Position numbers and translations under genes: made by a program. Shown piece by piece: positions 54,552 to 62,692 of a DNA stretch of 64,000 nucleotides; positions within the stretch are counted from its first letter, which is position 1, and each line of letters starts with the position of its first letter. The stretch is from Pricia antarctica (GTDB lineage Bacteria > Bacteroidota > Bacteroidia > Flavobacteriales > Flavobacteriaceae), in the NCBI RefSeq assembly GCF_900101815.1, contig NZ_FNAO01000002.1:248001-312000 (forward strand). Direction: 5' to 3'. The notes beneath the pieces are model-generated. The model had not been told where the DNA came from, made no database searches, and saw only the letters and a program-made list of their open reading frames with translations.

Positions 54552-56249
54552 ATGAAAGAAAAAAATAAATTCAATAGAAGAAGTTTCATTGAAACAGCAG
54601 GACTGGTCGCCGCTGGTTTTTATGCGATGCCATTATTTAGTTCCTGTAAATCGGATACGCCTTCCGCTCATCCCAATGTTGGAAACGCTGTCAATAACGA
54701 TTTCGATGCCGACATCGATATACAGTTAAAGGCAGTACAGTCAAGTACTAAAATTCTATCCTCCAAAAATACGGATACCTATTCGTACAGGGGTTCTTTA
54801 GTAAAGGGAGATAAACAGACCTTGCAACAGTTAGAAGGAAGTGCTCTCGGCCCCATAATACGGGTAAAGAAAGGAGATAGGGTACGGATACGGTTTGAAA
54901 ACGAGATTCCTGATAAATCCATAATTCACTGGCACGGGCTGCACGTATCCCACGAGAATGACGGGCATCCGGAACACGTAATAGAAGAAGGGGAAACTTA
55001 TTTTTACGAATTTGAAGTTATGAACAGGGCGGGTACCTATTGGTTCCATCCACATCCCCACGGTCATACAGGAGAACAGGTTTACCGCGGGCTTGCAGGT
55101 TTGTTCATCGTTACGGATGAAGAGGAAAAAGGCTTGAACCTGCCTACAGGGGATTATGATGTTCCTGTTGTTATTCAGGACAGAACTTTCGATGAAAATA
55201 ACCAATTGGTCTATTTGCCAAACGGAAAAATGGACCAAATGCTAGGCTTTTTGGGCAATCGAATACTAATCAATGGTAAAATCGATAACACCCTATCCCT
55301 AAATAAGGATGGGAAATATCGGTTACGACTGCTCAACGGTTCCAACTCCCGCGCCTATAAATTGGCTTGGGGTTCGGGAGAACCCATTACCGTTTTTGGT
55401 GTTGATGGTGGGCTTTTGGGAAGTCCCAAAATACTGCCCTATTTAATGTTGGGTCCCGCACAACGGGTTGACGTATGGTTGGATTTATCGAAGAAATCCC
55501 AAAACGAGGAGTTAAAGTTAATCCACCTGCCCATACCATTGGACAATATGATGAGCGGTGGCATGATGGGTGGAGGAATGATGGGTGGCGGAATGATGGG
55601 GAACCAAAGTGATAATTCGCTGCCTTACAACAGCCAATTTGATATTCTTAACATCAATGTGGGAGCATCGAGGAAGAATGATGCTAGTCTGCCAGATAGA
55701 TTACCAACCTATAAAACCTTAAACCCAACAGATGTAGCGAACAGGACTTCCCCAAGAACGTTCAATTTCGGAATGGAGGAAATGATGGAATGGACGATAA
55801 ACGGAAGAACCTACAATGGGATGGAAGTAGCGGACGAAGAAATCGTAAAACTTAACACCACGGAAGTCTGGCGAATAAACAATGGGGGAAATAGTACCAC
55901 CGAGAGCCAAAATGATGGAGGCGGTATGATGGGAATGCGCGGAAATGGTGGTATGATGGGAAATGGTAGCGGTATGGGAAACATGATGCAAATGCCACAC
56001 CCCGTGCACATTCATCAATTACAGTTCAATATCATAAACAGAAATACCGACAACGTTGACCGGAACCTATGGAACGCCGTTAAAGACGGAATCGTAGATG
56101 AAGGATGGCAGGATAGCGTGTACCTGTTGCCGGGAATGTATATGGACCTGGTAATGCGCTTCGAGGATTTTAAAGGGTTGTTCCTCTACCATTGCCATAA
56201 TCTGGAACACGAGGATATGGGGATGATGAGGAACTTTAAAATCGAATAG
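54552..56249 (+). CDS. Multicopper oxidase, CueO/SufI-like, Tat-exported
   Basis: 565 residues. Tat-type start (NRRSFIETAGLVAAGF) ending in SSC, so perhaps a lipoprotein. Copper ligands: HWHGLHV near 126, HPHPHGHTGEQVY near 167, HPVHIHQLQF near 483 and HCHNLEHEDMGMM near 547. Two Met/Gly-rich loops, MMSGGMMGGGMMGGGMM near 333-350 and a second near 456-480, would bind Cu(I) as in CueO. Probably a periplasmic cuprous oxidase. It is separate from the upstream genes by a 108-base spacer. Confidence 0.93.
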   Translation: MKEKNKFNRRSFIETAGLVAAGFYAMPLFSSCKSDTPSAHPNVGNAVNNDFDADIDIQLKAVQSSTKILSSKNTDTYSYRGSLVKGDKQTLQQLEGSALGPIIRVKKGDRVRIRFENEIPDKSIIHWHGLHVSHENDGHPEHVIEEGETYFYEFEVMNRAGTYWFHPHPHGHTGEQVYRGLAGLFIVTDEEEKGLNLPTGDYDVPVVIQDRTFDENNQLVYLPNGKMDQMLGFLGNRILINGKIDNTLSLNKDGKYRLRLLNGSNSRAYKLAWGSGEPITVFGVDGGLLGSPKILPYLMLGPAQRVDVWLDLSKKSQNEELKLIHLPIPLDNMMSGGMMGGGMMGGGMMGNQSDNSLPYNSQFDILNINVGASRKNDASLPDRLPTYKTLNPTDVANRTSPRTFNFGMEEMMEWTINGRTYNGMEVADEEIVKLNTTEVWRINNGGNSTTESQNDGGGMMGMRGNGGMMGNGSGMGNMMQMPHPVHIHQLQFNIINRNTDNVDRNLWNAVKDGIVDEGWQDSVYLLPGMYMDLVMRFEDFKGLFLYHCHNLEHEDMGMMRNFKIE

Positions 56250-56318
56250 CATTAATCAATTCCCAAAAAATAAAAAATCAGTTTGAAATGAATGTTTAAT
56301 TATCTAAAAATGAAAATT

Positions 56319-56876
56319 ATGAAAACAGCAGTAAAAATTTTAATGGCAATCGGATTAGTGGGAACAATGGTAGGTTGTAAATCAACCTTCAATGCCACCG
56401 AGAAATTGCAGGTCGAAGAGAATAGAAATGCCGTTTATAAAGAAATCATATCAAACCCGGTCCAGTTTACCAATTTCATCAGTGAGGCACAAAAAAACGA
56501 AGAGGCCAAAAAGATATTGATGAAGGCCCATATGGAGCAGATGGAATCCGGAAACATGAAAATGATGATGGAGAAAAACCCCGAAATGAAAGAAAAAATG
56601 GAATCCCATATGCAGAAAATGATGGGGGACAACCCTGAAATGATGCAAAAGATGCAAGCCAAAATGCTCGATAAAATGATGGAAAACGAAAAGGGCCGTA
56701 AAATGCTGATGGATGAAATCCATAGTAACAAAACGATGAAAAAGGAGATGAAAGCAAAGATGATGCAAATGATGGATGAAAACCCTGAAATGAAGGAAGA
56801 GATGATGCAGAAGATGATGGAAAAAAATCCTGAAATGATGCAAAAGATGAAAGGAAAAATGAAAAACGAGGGATAA
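56319..56876 (+). CDS. Met-rich lipoprotein (cassette A)
   Basis: 185 residues from ATG 56319, chosen by comparison with the duplicate at 59888 (both MKT-V-K, lipobox Cys20 in VGCKSTFNATE). After residue 75 it is a chain of helical Met-Lys-Glu repeats (MMEKNPEMKEKM, MMQKMQAKML) with a Met share above a quarter. Probably an envelope-anchored Cu(I)/Ag(I) sponge. It begins the first copy of a repeated three-gene cassette with the SHOCT and DUF302 genes. Confidence 0.85.
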   Translation: MKTAVKILMAIGLVGTMVGCKSTFNATEKLQVEENRNAVYKEIISNPVQFTNFISEAQKNEEAKKILMKAHMEQMESGNMKMMMEKNPEMKEKMESHMQKMMGDNPEMMQKMQAKMLDKMMENEKGRKMLMDEIHSNKTMKKEMKAKMMQMMDENPEMKEEMMQKMMEKNPEMMQKMKGKMKNEG

Positions 56877-57136
56877 TAAATTCCTGCCCTAAAGGTTTGG
56901 ATAACTACAAATGAAAACGATTAATTAATTAAAACTATACGATTATGATGATGTGGTGGTGGATACTGATACCGGTCGTGCTTGTATTGGTGATATTGCT
57001 GTACAATGGACGAAATAGGCAAAATACGGCGAAGAAGGAAAATCCTATGGACATACTCGACAACCGGTTCGCCAAGGGCGAAATATCCAAAGAAGAGTAC
57101 GAAGAACAAAAACGAACGTTGAACACTAAAAATTAA
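56541..57136 (+). repeat. Near-identical duplicated segment, copy A
   Basis: From the middle of the Met-rich lipoprotein gene through the intergenic space to the end of the SHOCT gene, this segment repeats at 60110-60708 with few changes; the intergenic stretch (56877-56944) differs at one base plus a 3-base insertion. The DUF302 genes that follow differ much more. It indicates a recent duplication or gene conversion. Confidence 0.85.
56945..57136 (+). CDS. SHOCT mini membrane protein (cassette A)
   Basis: 63 residues: MMMWWWILIPVVLVLVILLY membrane helix, then SHOCT (NPMDILDNRFAKGEISKEEYEEQKRTL). Almost identical to the protein at 60517-60708 and like those at 39283 and 39539. It lies in the cassette between the Met-rich lipoprotein and DUF302 genes. 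Function unknown. Confidence 0.87.
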   Translation: MMMWWWILIPVVLVLVILLYNGRNRQNTAKKENPMDILDNRFAKGEISKEEYEEQKRTLNTKN

Positions 57137-57142
57137 AAAATT

Positions 57143-57529
57143 ATGAACTATTATTTCAATAAAACAATCAAAGGCACTTTTGAAGAAGTAATCGATAAAG
57201 TTACAAAAGGATTGAAAGATGAAGGTTTTGGTATACTCACAGAAATTGATGTAACCGCAACCTTAAAGAAAAAACTGGATGTAAACTTTAAAAAGTATAG
57301 GATACTTGGAACTTGTAATCCTCCCTATGCACATAAAGCATTGCAAGCAGAAGATAAAATTGGAACGATGTTGCCCTGCAATGTCATAGTACAGGAAATT
57401 GAAGATGGAGTTATTGAGGTAGCCGCGGTAAACCCAATGGCATCAATGCAGGCTGTAGAAAATGAAAAATTGAACGATGTTGCCAATGAAATAACTTCAA
57501 TGCTAGAAAGTGTAATTCAAAAATTATAA
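57143..57529 (+). CDS. DUF302-family protein (cassette A)
   Basis: 128 residues: MNYYFNKTIKGTFEEVIDKVTKGLKDEGFGILTEIDV, then CNPPYAHKALQAEDKIGTMLPCNVIVQEI, the conserved Cys-containing core of DUF302. Cytoplasmic, small alpha/beta; function not established, the two Cys in the core could bind a metal. It starts 6 bases after the SHOCT stop. A diverged copy is encoded at 60710-61099, and a fragment of the 3' end at 58224-58316. Confidence 0.9.
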   Translation: MNYYFNKTIKGTFEEVIDKVTKGLKDEGFGILTEIDVTATLKKKLDVNFKKYRILGTCNPPYAHKALQAEDKIGTMLPCNVIVQEIEDGVIEVAAVNPMASMQAVENEKLNDVANEITSMLESVIQKL

Positions 57530-57587
57530 ATCCTTTTAAAGAATAGATAAACAACAAATTATAATCATAAACTTAAATCAAGACAAA
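57434..57587 (+). repeat. Duplicated DUF302 3' end and spacer, original
   Basis: This segment repeats at 58221-58373 with about 90 percent or more identity by eye, including the 58 bases after the stop. It shows that the region between the two was created by a local tandem duplication. Confidence 0.8.
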
Positions 57588-58055
57588 ATGAAAAGGGTAA
57601 AATTAACAATAACAATTACGGTAATGGTTTTTGTAAGCCTAACAGCAATGTCTTGTAAAGATAGTAAAAAAGAGCAAAGCAATGCTCATGACAAACAGTT
57701 AACGGAATCTGATGAACTTTTACCAATCATGTATCGACTGATGGCAGACATGAAACAGATAAACGAAGGTGTTTTTATAGAGAATTATCCTATGATTGAC
57801 AGTGCAGCTTACCGTATAACTCACCATCTGGAAATCAATCCAGGACAGATGCAAATTATCAAAAAGAACTTGGGAGAAGATATACAGGAGTTTGTACGAA
57901 TTGATATGGTGGTACATGATCGTGCTGCAGCTATCAGTAAGGCCGCACAACAAAATAAAATGTCGGAAATATTGAGTCAATATAATATCCTCCAACAAAG
58001 CTGTGTTAATTGCCACAACCAGTTTCGGTCGCGACTTAGAAATAAGCTCCAATAA
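57588..58055 (+). CDS. Lipoprotein with CxxCH motif, cytochrome c'-like
   Basis: 155 residues with lipobox (LTAMSC, Cys23). Helical body with a single haem-attachment motif CVNCH near 141-145, near the C terminus (QQSCVNCHNQFRS), where C-terminal haem-binding sites are found in cytochromes c'. Probably a c-type haem protein in the envelope, for electron transfer or sensing of small gases. It follows the DUF302 gene by 58 bases. Alternative: a bare CxxCH metal site. Confidence 0.75.
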   Translation: MKRVKLTITITVMVFVSLTAMSCKDSKKEQSNAHDKQLTESDELLPIMYRLMADMKQINEGVFIENYPMIDSAAYRITHHLEINPGQMQIIKKNLGEDIQEFVRIDMVVHDRAAAISKAAQQNKMSEILSQYNILQQSCVNCHNQFRSRLRNKLQ

Positions 58056-58220
58056 ATTACGCATGACAAACCAATCAAGTAAATGCCGTTTCGCATTTGG
58101 AATTTAAGTGATTTTAGAGTTAGTCGTTATCTGGTCTATGGCGGACAGACTTTTTCGGTTTACTTGTTTAAACAATTAAAAAAACTTCCCCGGCATTTGA
58201 GCTAAAGTAAACCGTTATAG

Positions 58221-58373
58221 CCAATGGCATCGTTGCAGGCTGTAGAAAATGAAAAATTGAACGATGTTGCCAATGAAATAACTTCAATGCTAGAAAATGT
58301 AATCGAAAAATTATAAGGCTTTTTAAAAATGGATAAACAACAAATTATAATCATAAACTAGAATCAAAACAAA
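58221..58373 (+). pseudogene. DUF302 3' fragment (remnant copy)
   Basis: Thirty codons in frame (58224-58316, ATG to TAA) equal the last 30 of the gene at 57143-57529 with four changes, plus copied downstream spacer. The preceding bases carry no DUF302 sequence and no fitting start. It is a truncated duplicate, not a gene. Confidence 0.8.
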
Positions 58374-58404
58374 TTAAATAAATAGTAATCTAAAATTAAA
58401 TATT

Positions 58405-58500
58405 ATGAAAACACTAGTAATTATTTTATCCGCAATTGGGCTTTTAAGCTTAAACAGTTGCAAACAAGATACAGGTGTAAAACACAATGATGCACAATAA
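58405..58500 (+). CDS. Very short lipoprotein-like reading frame
   Basis: 31 residues: a signal segment (VIILSAIGLLSLNSC) with a lipobox Cys19, followed by only 12 residues ending in Gln. The start follows the copied DUF302 spacer at the place where the upstream gene 57588 begins. It could be the shortened N terminus of a once longer lipoprotein, or a true micro-lipoprotein. Translation is not proven. Confidence 0.45.
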   Translation: MKTLVIILSAIGLLSLNSCKQDTGVKHNDAQ

Positions 58501-58609
58501 CGAAGGTTACTATTACTGGGGAATGCATATGGGCTGGTGGATTGCCATACCTCTAATTTCAATAGTATTAATGGTAATATTTTTTAATTCCAGAAAAAAT
58601 AATAAATAG
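58487..58609 (+). CDS. Short WGMHMGWW membrane peptide
   Basis: 40 residues: MMHNNEGYYYWGMHMGWWIA then one membrane helix (IPLISIVLMVIFF) and NSRKNNK. The design is that of the SHOCT mini proteins of this window without the SHOCT tail. It overlaps the preceding frame by 14 bases in another phase. It may be a real copper-site micro-protein or a truncated cassette gene. Confidence 0.5.
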   Translation: MMHNNEGYYYWGMHMGWWIAIPLISIVLMVIFFNSRKNNK

Positions 58610-58853
58610 GTTTTGACATTGAAAAAGATATTCCATGGATATAATTGTCCCAAAAATTGTGTTATGGCTGAAAACTTGAAATTATGACGTAACAAAGGAA
58701 ATTGATATACAAACACCCATTAAAGAAAATAGGCAGGATTAATTTTTATAAATGTATAATTCTTGAAAGCCAAAATGCACGATTCATCGAAATACTAGAG
58801 ATATAAAATCTAAAACAGTTTTTAACACTAAAATCAATTAAAGAAAAATTATT

Positions 58854-59534
58854 ATGGAGATTTTAATAGCAGCAACCAAAACCTGTCAACATAGACCCTC
58901 ACTTGAGAAAGTGCTTCAGGGCGCTTGGCTACCCTATAAAGTAAATTATTTTGAGGATCATCCTGAAATATTTGAAAAATATCAATTGAAACACTCACCG
59001 TTATTGATTATCGATGAAAAAGTAGCCTCTGCCGGTATGCCCGAAATAGATATAATAAATGATCTAAAGGCAAAAATCAGGGATATATCAGAGATCAGAA
59101 CTCCCAAAAGAGTTAAGAACCATATGATTCCCAAAAATATAGGAACAGAACCTGGCTTAGTGGAAGTTGATACAACATGGGGCAGTATTCAATCGATAAA
59201 GGCAGCACGACCCGTGCATACGGTTGGTGAATTAGAAGTATATCAGCACCACATGAAGGGTTTGCCAATTATCGATGCGCGAAAACCTGATACCGCTGAT
59301 TGCGTAACTATTCCGGGCTCAAAAAATATTCCCTATGACGAATTGGTGGAAAGAATGGATGAATTGGACGAAAACGACCCAAGTATATTTTTTTGCAATG
59401 GTCCACAATGCCCACAATCATCAACAGCTATAAAGAACCTCTTGGATGCAGGTTATCCAGCTGATAGAATTCTATACTACAGGGGAGGAATGCATGACTG
59501 GATCACCTTAGGTCTTCCAATACAAAAATCGTGA
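58854..59534 (+). CDS. Thioredoxin-like/rhodanese two-domain protein
   Basis: 226 residues. Residues 1-75 look like a thioredoxin-fold domain without a CxxC (TKTCQHRP, LKHSPLLIIDEKV, cis-Pro-like SP). From about 118 on it is a rhodanese: GLPIIDARKPDTADCVTIPGSKNIPYDEL, active-site loop FFCNGPQCPQSS (Cys at 180 and 185) and RILYYRGGMHDW. Likely cytoplasmic persulfide transfer or redox relay. No signal peptide. It lies between the two cassettes. Confidence 0.85.
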   Translation: MEILIAATKTCQHRPSLEKVLQGAWLPYKVNYFEDHPEIFEKYQLKHSPLLIIDEKVASAGMPEIDIINDLKAKIRDISEIRTPKRVKNHMIPKNIGTEPGLVEVDTTWGSIQSIKAARPVHTVGELEVYQHHMKGLPIIDARKPDTADCVTIPGSKNIPYDELVERMDELDENDPSIFFCNGPQCPQSSTAIKNLLDAGYPADRILYYRGGMHDWITLGLPIQKS

Positions 59535-59632
59535 AAGTAGTGACGACTATTTCCAATTGGGTTATGAATTTTAATAACTATCGGGAATAGGTTGAAAATG
59601 GTCCAACCAAAATTAATTTAAAATAAAACATT

Positions 59633-59818
59633 ATGCATTTTTATGATGGACACTTTGGAGGCATGCATTTTATATGGATAGCTATTTTAAGTTGGATTTT
59701 CTTTGTCCCTTATGGCATTCTTTATCAAGAATCAAAAAAAGACAGTCCTAAAGATATTTTAGACAGACGATATGCAAAAGGGGAAATCGCTAAAGAAGAA
59801 TATGAAGAAATAAAATGA
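59633..59818 (+). CDS. SHOCT mini membrane protein, shortened
   Basis: 61 residues: MHFYDGHFGGMHFIW start, helix, then SHOCT (SPKDILDRRYAKGEIAKEEYEEIK). Closest in the window to the protein at 39283-39498 (both M-H-F-x-D-G-H-F-G-G-M-H-F) but with a shorter helix and no tail after EEIK. Links the minus-strand small-protein cluster with the plus-strand copper region. Confidence 0.82.
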   Translation: MHFYDGHFGGMHFIWIAILSWIFFVPYGILYQESKKDSPKDILDRRYAKGEIAKEEYEEIK

Positions 59819-59887
59819 GGCATTGATTCAAAAAATGAATAAACAACAATTTTATATAAACGAGTATTAATTTAAATTCAAATCAAA

Positions 59888-60445
59888 ATGAAAACAATTG
59901 TAAAAACCTTAATGATTATTGGAGCAGTCGGCACATTGGTTAGCTGTAAATCAACATTTAATGCCACTGAAACAATGGAAATTCAAACCAATCGAAACGC
60001 TGTATATCAGGAAATAATTTCCAACCCAAGCCAACTCGAAGAATTTATTGACTTGGCGCAACAAGATGAAGGGGCAAAAAAGGTAATGATGCAACAGCAT
60101 ATGCAAAAGATGGAATCCGGAAACATGAAAATGATGATGGAGAAAAACCCCGAAATGAAAGAAAAAATGCAATCCCATATGCAGATGATGATGGAAAAAA
60201 ATCCCGAAATGATGCAAAAGATGCAATCTAAAATGCTCGATAAAATGATGGAAAACGAAAAGGGCCGTAAAATGCTGATGGATGAAATCCATAGTAACAA
60301 AACGATGAAAAAGGAGATGAAAGCAAAGATGATGCAAATGATGGATGAAAACCCTGAAATGAAGGAAGAGATGATGCAGAAGATGATGGATAAAGATCCT
60401 GAAATGAGGAAGAAGATGAAAGGGAAAATGAAAAACGAGGGATAA
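59888..60445 (+). CDS. Met-rich lipoprotein (cassette B)
   Basis: 185 residues, lipobox Cys20 (VSCKST). Same architecture as 56319-56876; the C-terminal two thirds are nearly identical while the N-terminal third differs (ETMEIQTNRNAVYQEIISNPSQLEEFIDLAQQ). Repeating unit is about M-E-K-N-P-E-M. Presumed Cu(I)/Ag(I) binder in the envelope. It leads the second copy of the cassette. Confidence 0.85.
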   Translation: MKTIVKTLMIIGAVGTLVSCKSTFNATETMEIQTNRNAVYQEIISNPSQLEEFIDLAQQDEGAKKVMMQQHMQKMESGNMKMMMEKNPEMKEKMQSHMQMMMEKNPEMMQKMQSKMLDKMMENEKGRKMLMDEIHSNKTMKKEMKAKMMQMMDENPEMKEEMMQKMMDKDPEMRKKMKGKMKNEG

Positions 60446-60708
60446 TAAATTCCTGCCCGAAAGGTTTGGATAACTACAAATGAAAACGATTAATTAATTA
60501 AAACTATACGATTATTATGATGATGTGGTGGTGGATACTGATACCGGTCGTGCTCGTATTGGGCGTATTTCTGTACAATGGACGAAATAGGCAAAATACC
60601 GTGAAGAGGAAAAATCCTATGGACATACTCGACAACCGGTTCGCCAAGGGCGAAATATCCAAAGAAGAATATGAAGAACAAAAACGAACGTTGAACACTA
60701 AAAATTAA
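60110..60708 (+). repeat. Near-identical duplicated segment, copy B
   Basis: Partner of 56541-57136 (offset about 3570 bases). Identity is highest in the intergenic part and the SHOCT gene. Copy borders lie within the lipoprotein gene and just before the DUF302 gene, so the DUF302 genes are not part of the recent exchange. Confidence 0.85.
60517..60708 (+). CDS. SHOCT mini membrane protein (cassette B)
   Basis: 63 residues, nearly the same as the protein at 56945-57136 (differences GVFL for VILL and VKRK for AKKE). Membrane helix then SHOCT. Starts within a run of ATG codons, the first of which is used here. The stop is one base before the DUF302 start region. Confidence 0.87.
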   Translation: MMMWWWILIPVVLVLGVFLYNGRNRQNTVKRKNPMDILDNRFAKGEISKEEYEEQKRTLNTKN

Positions 60709-60709
60709 A

Positions 60710-61099
60710 ATGATGAAATACTATTTCAACAAAACCCTTCACGAAGATTTTGAAAAAGTCATCGACAAGGTAACGGAAGAACTGAAAAAGGAAGGCTTCG
60801 GCATATTGACCGAAATAGATGTCAAAGAGACATTGAAAAAGAAACTCGATGTGGACTTCAAAAAATATCGAATCCTCGGTGCCTGTAATCCGCCCTATGC
60901 CCATAAGGCATTGGAGGCAGAGGATAAGATAGGCACTATGCTGCCATGTAACGTAATCGTACAGGAAGTAGCAAAAGGGGTCGTAGAAGTTGCAGCGATA
61001 AATCCGATGGCATCCATGCAAGCGGTAAAAAATGAAAAATTGAACAAGGTGGCCCAAGAGATAACATCCAAACTTGAGCAGGTAGTTGAAAATCTTTAA
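60710..61099 (+). CDS. DUF302-family protein (cassette B)
   Basis: 129 residues: MMKYYFNKTLHEDFEKVIDKVTEELKKEGFGILTEIDV and CNPPYAHKALEAEDKIGTMLPCNVIVQEV. Close to the cassette A protein in protein sequence but about a quarter different at DNA level by eye, with more G/C at third codon positions. Followed by a third, more distant DUF302 gene. Confidence 0.9.
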   Translation: MMKYYFNKTLHEDFEKVIDKVTEELKKEGFGILTEIDVKETLKKKLDVDFKKYRILGACNPPYAHKALEAEDKIGTMLPCNVIVQEVAKGVVEVAAINPMASMQAVKNEKLNKVAQEITSKLEQVVENL

Positions 61100-61109
61100 A
61101 ATTAAGATC

Positions 61110-61580
61110 ATGGCGAAAAAAGGAAACAACGGGCAAAAGGCTTCACAACAGAATTATAGCGAAAGTATGAATACCCGCTATTGTGTTACAAGGAGGTACA
61201 ACCTTACGTTCGGCGAAGCTGTTCAGAATGTAAGGGATCAACTTGAGAAGTCAGGCTTTGATATCGTATCGGAGCTTGATGTAAAAGAATATTTAAGTTC
61301 CAAAATGGAGGATATGCCCGAGCATATTATCCTTATGGTCTGTAATCGGGATACCGCATCGAACCTAATGGCCAACGATATTCAAATGAGCATCTTGTTC
61401 CCCTGTAACGTAACCGTCAAGGAGGTGGAGGACAGCACTGTAATCGAGGTGTCCATTGAAGATACCGACACTACATGGTCATCTTCCTTTAAAACCGATG
61501 TAGCCGATATTGCGAACAAAACGAAAGAAGCGTTAAAAAACATTCTTTCCAATATCGGACGAACAAATGTCAAACTATAA
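61110..61580 (+). CDS. DUF302-family protein, divergent
   Basis: 156 residues from the ATG at 61110 (MAKKGNNGQ); the upstream start at 61086 would overlap the previous gene and is not needed. After a basic/polar leader of about 25 residues comes DUF302: RYNLTFGEAVQNVRDQLEKSGFDIVSELDV, then CNRDTASNLMANDIQMSILFPCNVTVKEV, which keeps one of the two Cys regions. It lies 10 bases after the previous stop and precedes the DUF3347 operon. Confidence 0.86.
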   Translation: MAKKGNNGQKASQQNYSESMNTRYCVTRRYNLTFGEAVQNVRDQLEKSGFDIVSELDVKEYLSSKMEDMPEHIILMVCNRDTASNLMANDIQMSILFPCNVTVKEVEDSTVIEVSIEDTDTTWSSSFKTDVADIANKTKEALKNILSNIGRTNVKL

Positions 61581-61602
61581 TTATCAATAAATCAAAGTAA
61601 AG

Positions 61603-62223
61603 ATGAAGAAAACAAAGATTACAATAGGAATTTTGACAATTGCATTCATGACTTTATCAGCGACCTCATGTAAGGATGTCAAAAAACAAATCAATGATAC
61701 CGAAAGCCATCATACCGGGCAGATGGAGAAAGACGGCCAGATGGATGCCCAGTCGGGGATGGATGACGATACAACGATGCAAAACGGTCAAGAAATGGCA
61801 AAGACGGCACCTATTATTGATAACTATCTTGGGCTGAAGGAAGCTTTGGTCGCGGATAATCAAAGCAAGGCCGCATCCTATGGCGGGGATTTGGCAACGG
61901 TTTTGGAACAGTTTGAAACGGGTAATTTTGATGACGGGCAACAAAAAGAATTGAAGGAAATCATCGAAGTGGCCAAAGAACACGGCGAACATATTTCGGA
62001 AAGCGATATTGGTCACCAGCGGGAACATTTTGAGGCCATGGGCAAAGACATGGTGGATCTTATCGCCATTGCGGGAACGCCCAAAACCCTCTACCAACAA
62101 TATTGCCCTATGTACAATAAGAACAAAGGGGGCATGTGGTTGAGCGATAGCAAGGAAATCAAAAACCCGCTTTTCGGCGGTAAAATGATGACCTGTGGTA
62201 GCGTGCAGAAGGAAATCAATTAA
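61603..62223 (+). CDS. DUF3347 lipoprotein
   Basis: 206 residues with lipobox (LSATSC, Cys23), a linker rich in Gln, Asp and Met (GQMEKDGQMDAQSGMDDD), then DUF3347 (about 70-206): IDNYLGLKEALVADNQSKAAS, QYCPMYNKNKGGMWLSDS, IKNPLFGGKMMTCGSVQ. The Cys/Met pattern CPMYN...MMTCG suggests copper binding. In many flavobacteria the same domain forms the C terminus of CusB-type adaptors, which is of interest because no adaptor accompanies the RND pump here. The next gene starts directly after the stop. Confidence 0.9.
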   Translation: MKKTKITIGILTIAFMTLSATSCKDVKKQINDTESHHTGQMEKDGQMDAQSGMDDDTTMQNGQEMAKTAPIIDNYLGLKEALVADNQSKAASYGGDLATVLEQFETGNFDDGQQKELKEIIEVAKEHGEHISESDIGHQREHFEAMGKDMVDLIAIAGTPKTLYQQYCPMYNKNKGGMWLSDSKEIKNPLFGGKMMTCGSVQKEIN

Positions 62224-62676
62224 GTGAAGGCAGTAAGAATCGTAGCTATCATACTTCTAATAGGGTTTGTGGGGATTCAATTTTTCCCCACTACCCCTAA
62301 TCAAAGTGAAAAGGTGCCAAATACGGACTTTATTTTAGTAAACAATGTACCGGAGAAAGTCGACCAGATTTTCAAGGCTTCCTGCTATGATTGTCATAGT
62401 AACAATACCGAATATCCTTGGTACAACAAGGTACAGCCAGTCGCCTGGTTTCTAGAAAACCATGTAGAACATGGCAAGGAAGAACTGAATTTTAATGAGT
62501 GGGACGAGTATTCGTCCAGAATGAAAAAAAGCAAGTTACGATCTATCAACAGTCAGATAGAAGATGAAGAAATGCCCCTGTGGTCTTACACGTTAGTTCA
62601 TAGGGAAGCAAAACTATCCGAGGACGAAAAGAAAACCGTTCTCGATTGGGTCTCTAATTTTAAGGACAGTTTATAA
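62224..62676 (+). CDS. Haem-binding domain protein (CxxCH)
   Basis: 150 residues with GTG start placed directly after the DUF3347 stop (TAAGTG). N-terminal helix (AVRIVAIILLIGFVGIQFF), then the haem-binding domain with CYDCHSNNTEYPWYN near 57-71, PVAWFLENHV and W..EMPLWSYTLVHREAKLS. Family PF14376-type; likely a membrane-anchored c-type haem protein facing the periplasm. It sits between two DUF3347 genes. Confidence 0.88.
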   Translation: MKAVRIVAIILLIGFVGIQFFPTTPNQSEKVPNTDFILVNNVPEKVDQIFKASCYDCHSNNTEYPWYNKVQPVAWFLENHVEHGKEELNFNEWDEYSSRMKKSKLRSINSQIEDEEMPLWSYTLVHREAKLSEDEKKTVLDWVSNFKDSL

Positions 62677-62692
62677 ACTAAAAATTGGACTA

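Larger units (their letters stand above)
58056..58853 (+). other. Decayed region with two mini-ORFs and a gene fragment
   Basis: About 800 bases without a normal gene. From left to right: unrecognised sequence to 58220; a copy of a DUF302 3' end (58221-58373); two tiny overlapping reading frames (58405-58500 and 58487-58609); then an AT-rich stretch to 58853 with no visible gene. It looks like remains of another cassette of the lipoprotein/SHOCT/DUF302 type. Confidence 0.6.

Noticed and set aside
56451-56843. Long His/Phe-rich open frame on the minus strand, opposite the Met-rich lipoprotein (and its counterpart at 59951-60337)
   Set aside because: It is the complement of repeated ATG and AAA codons of the Met-rich gene. 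It has no start context, and the plus-strand product has a lipobox and conserved paralogues.
56541-56876. Repeated short units that could suggest a CRISPR or minisatellite
   Set aside because: The repeats are in frame and encode Met-Lys-Glu helices with variable sequence; there are no constant repeats with unique spacers.
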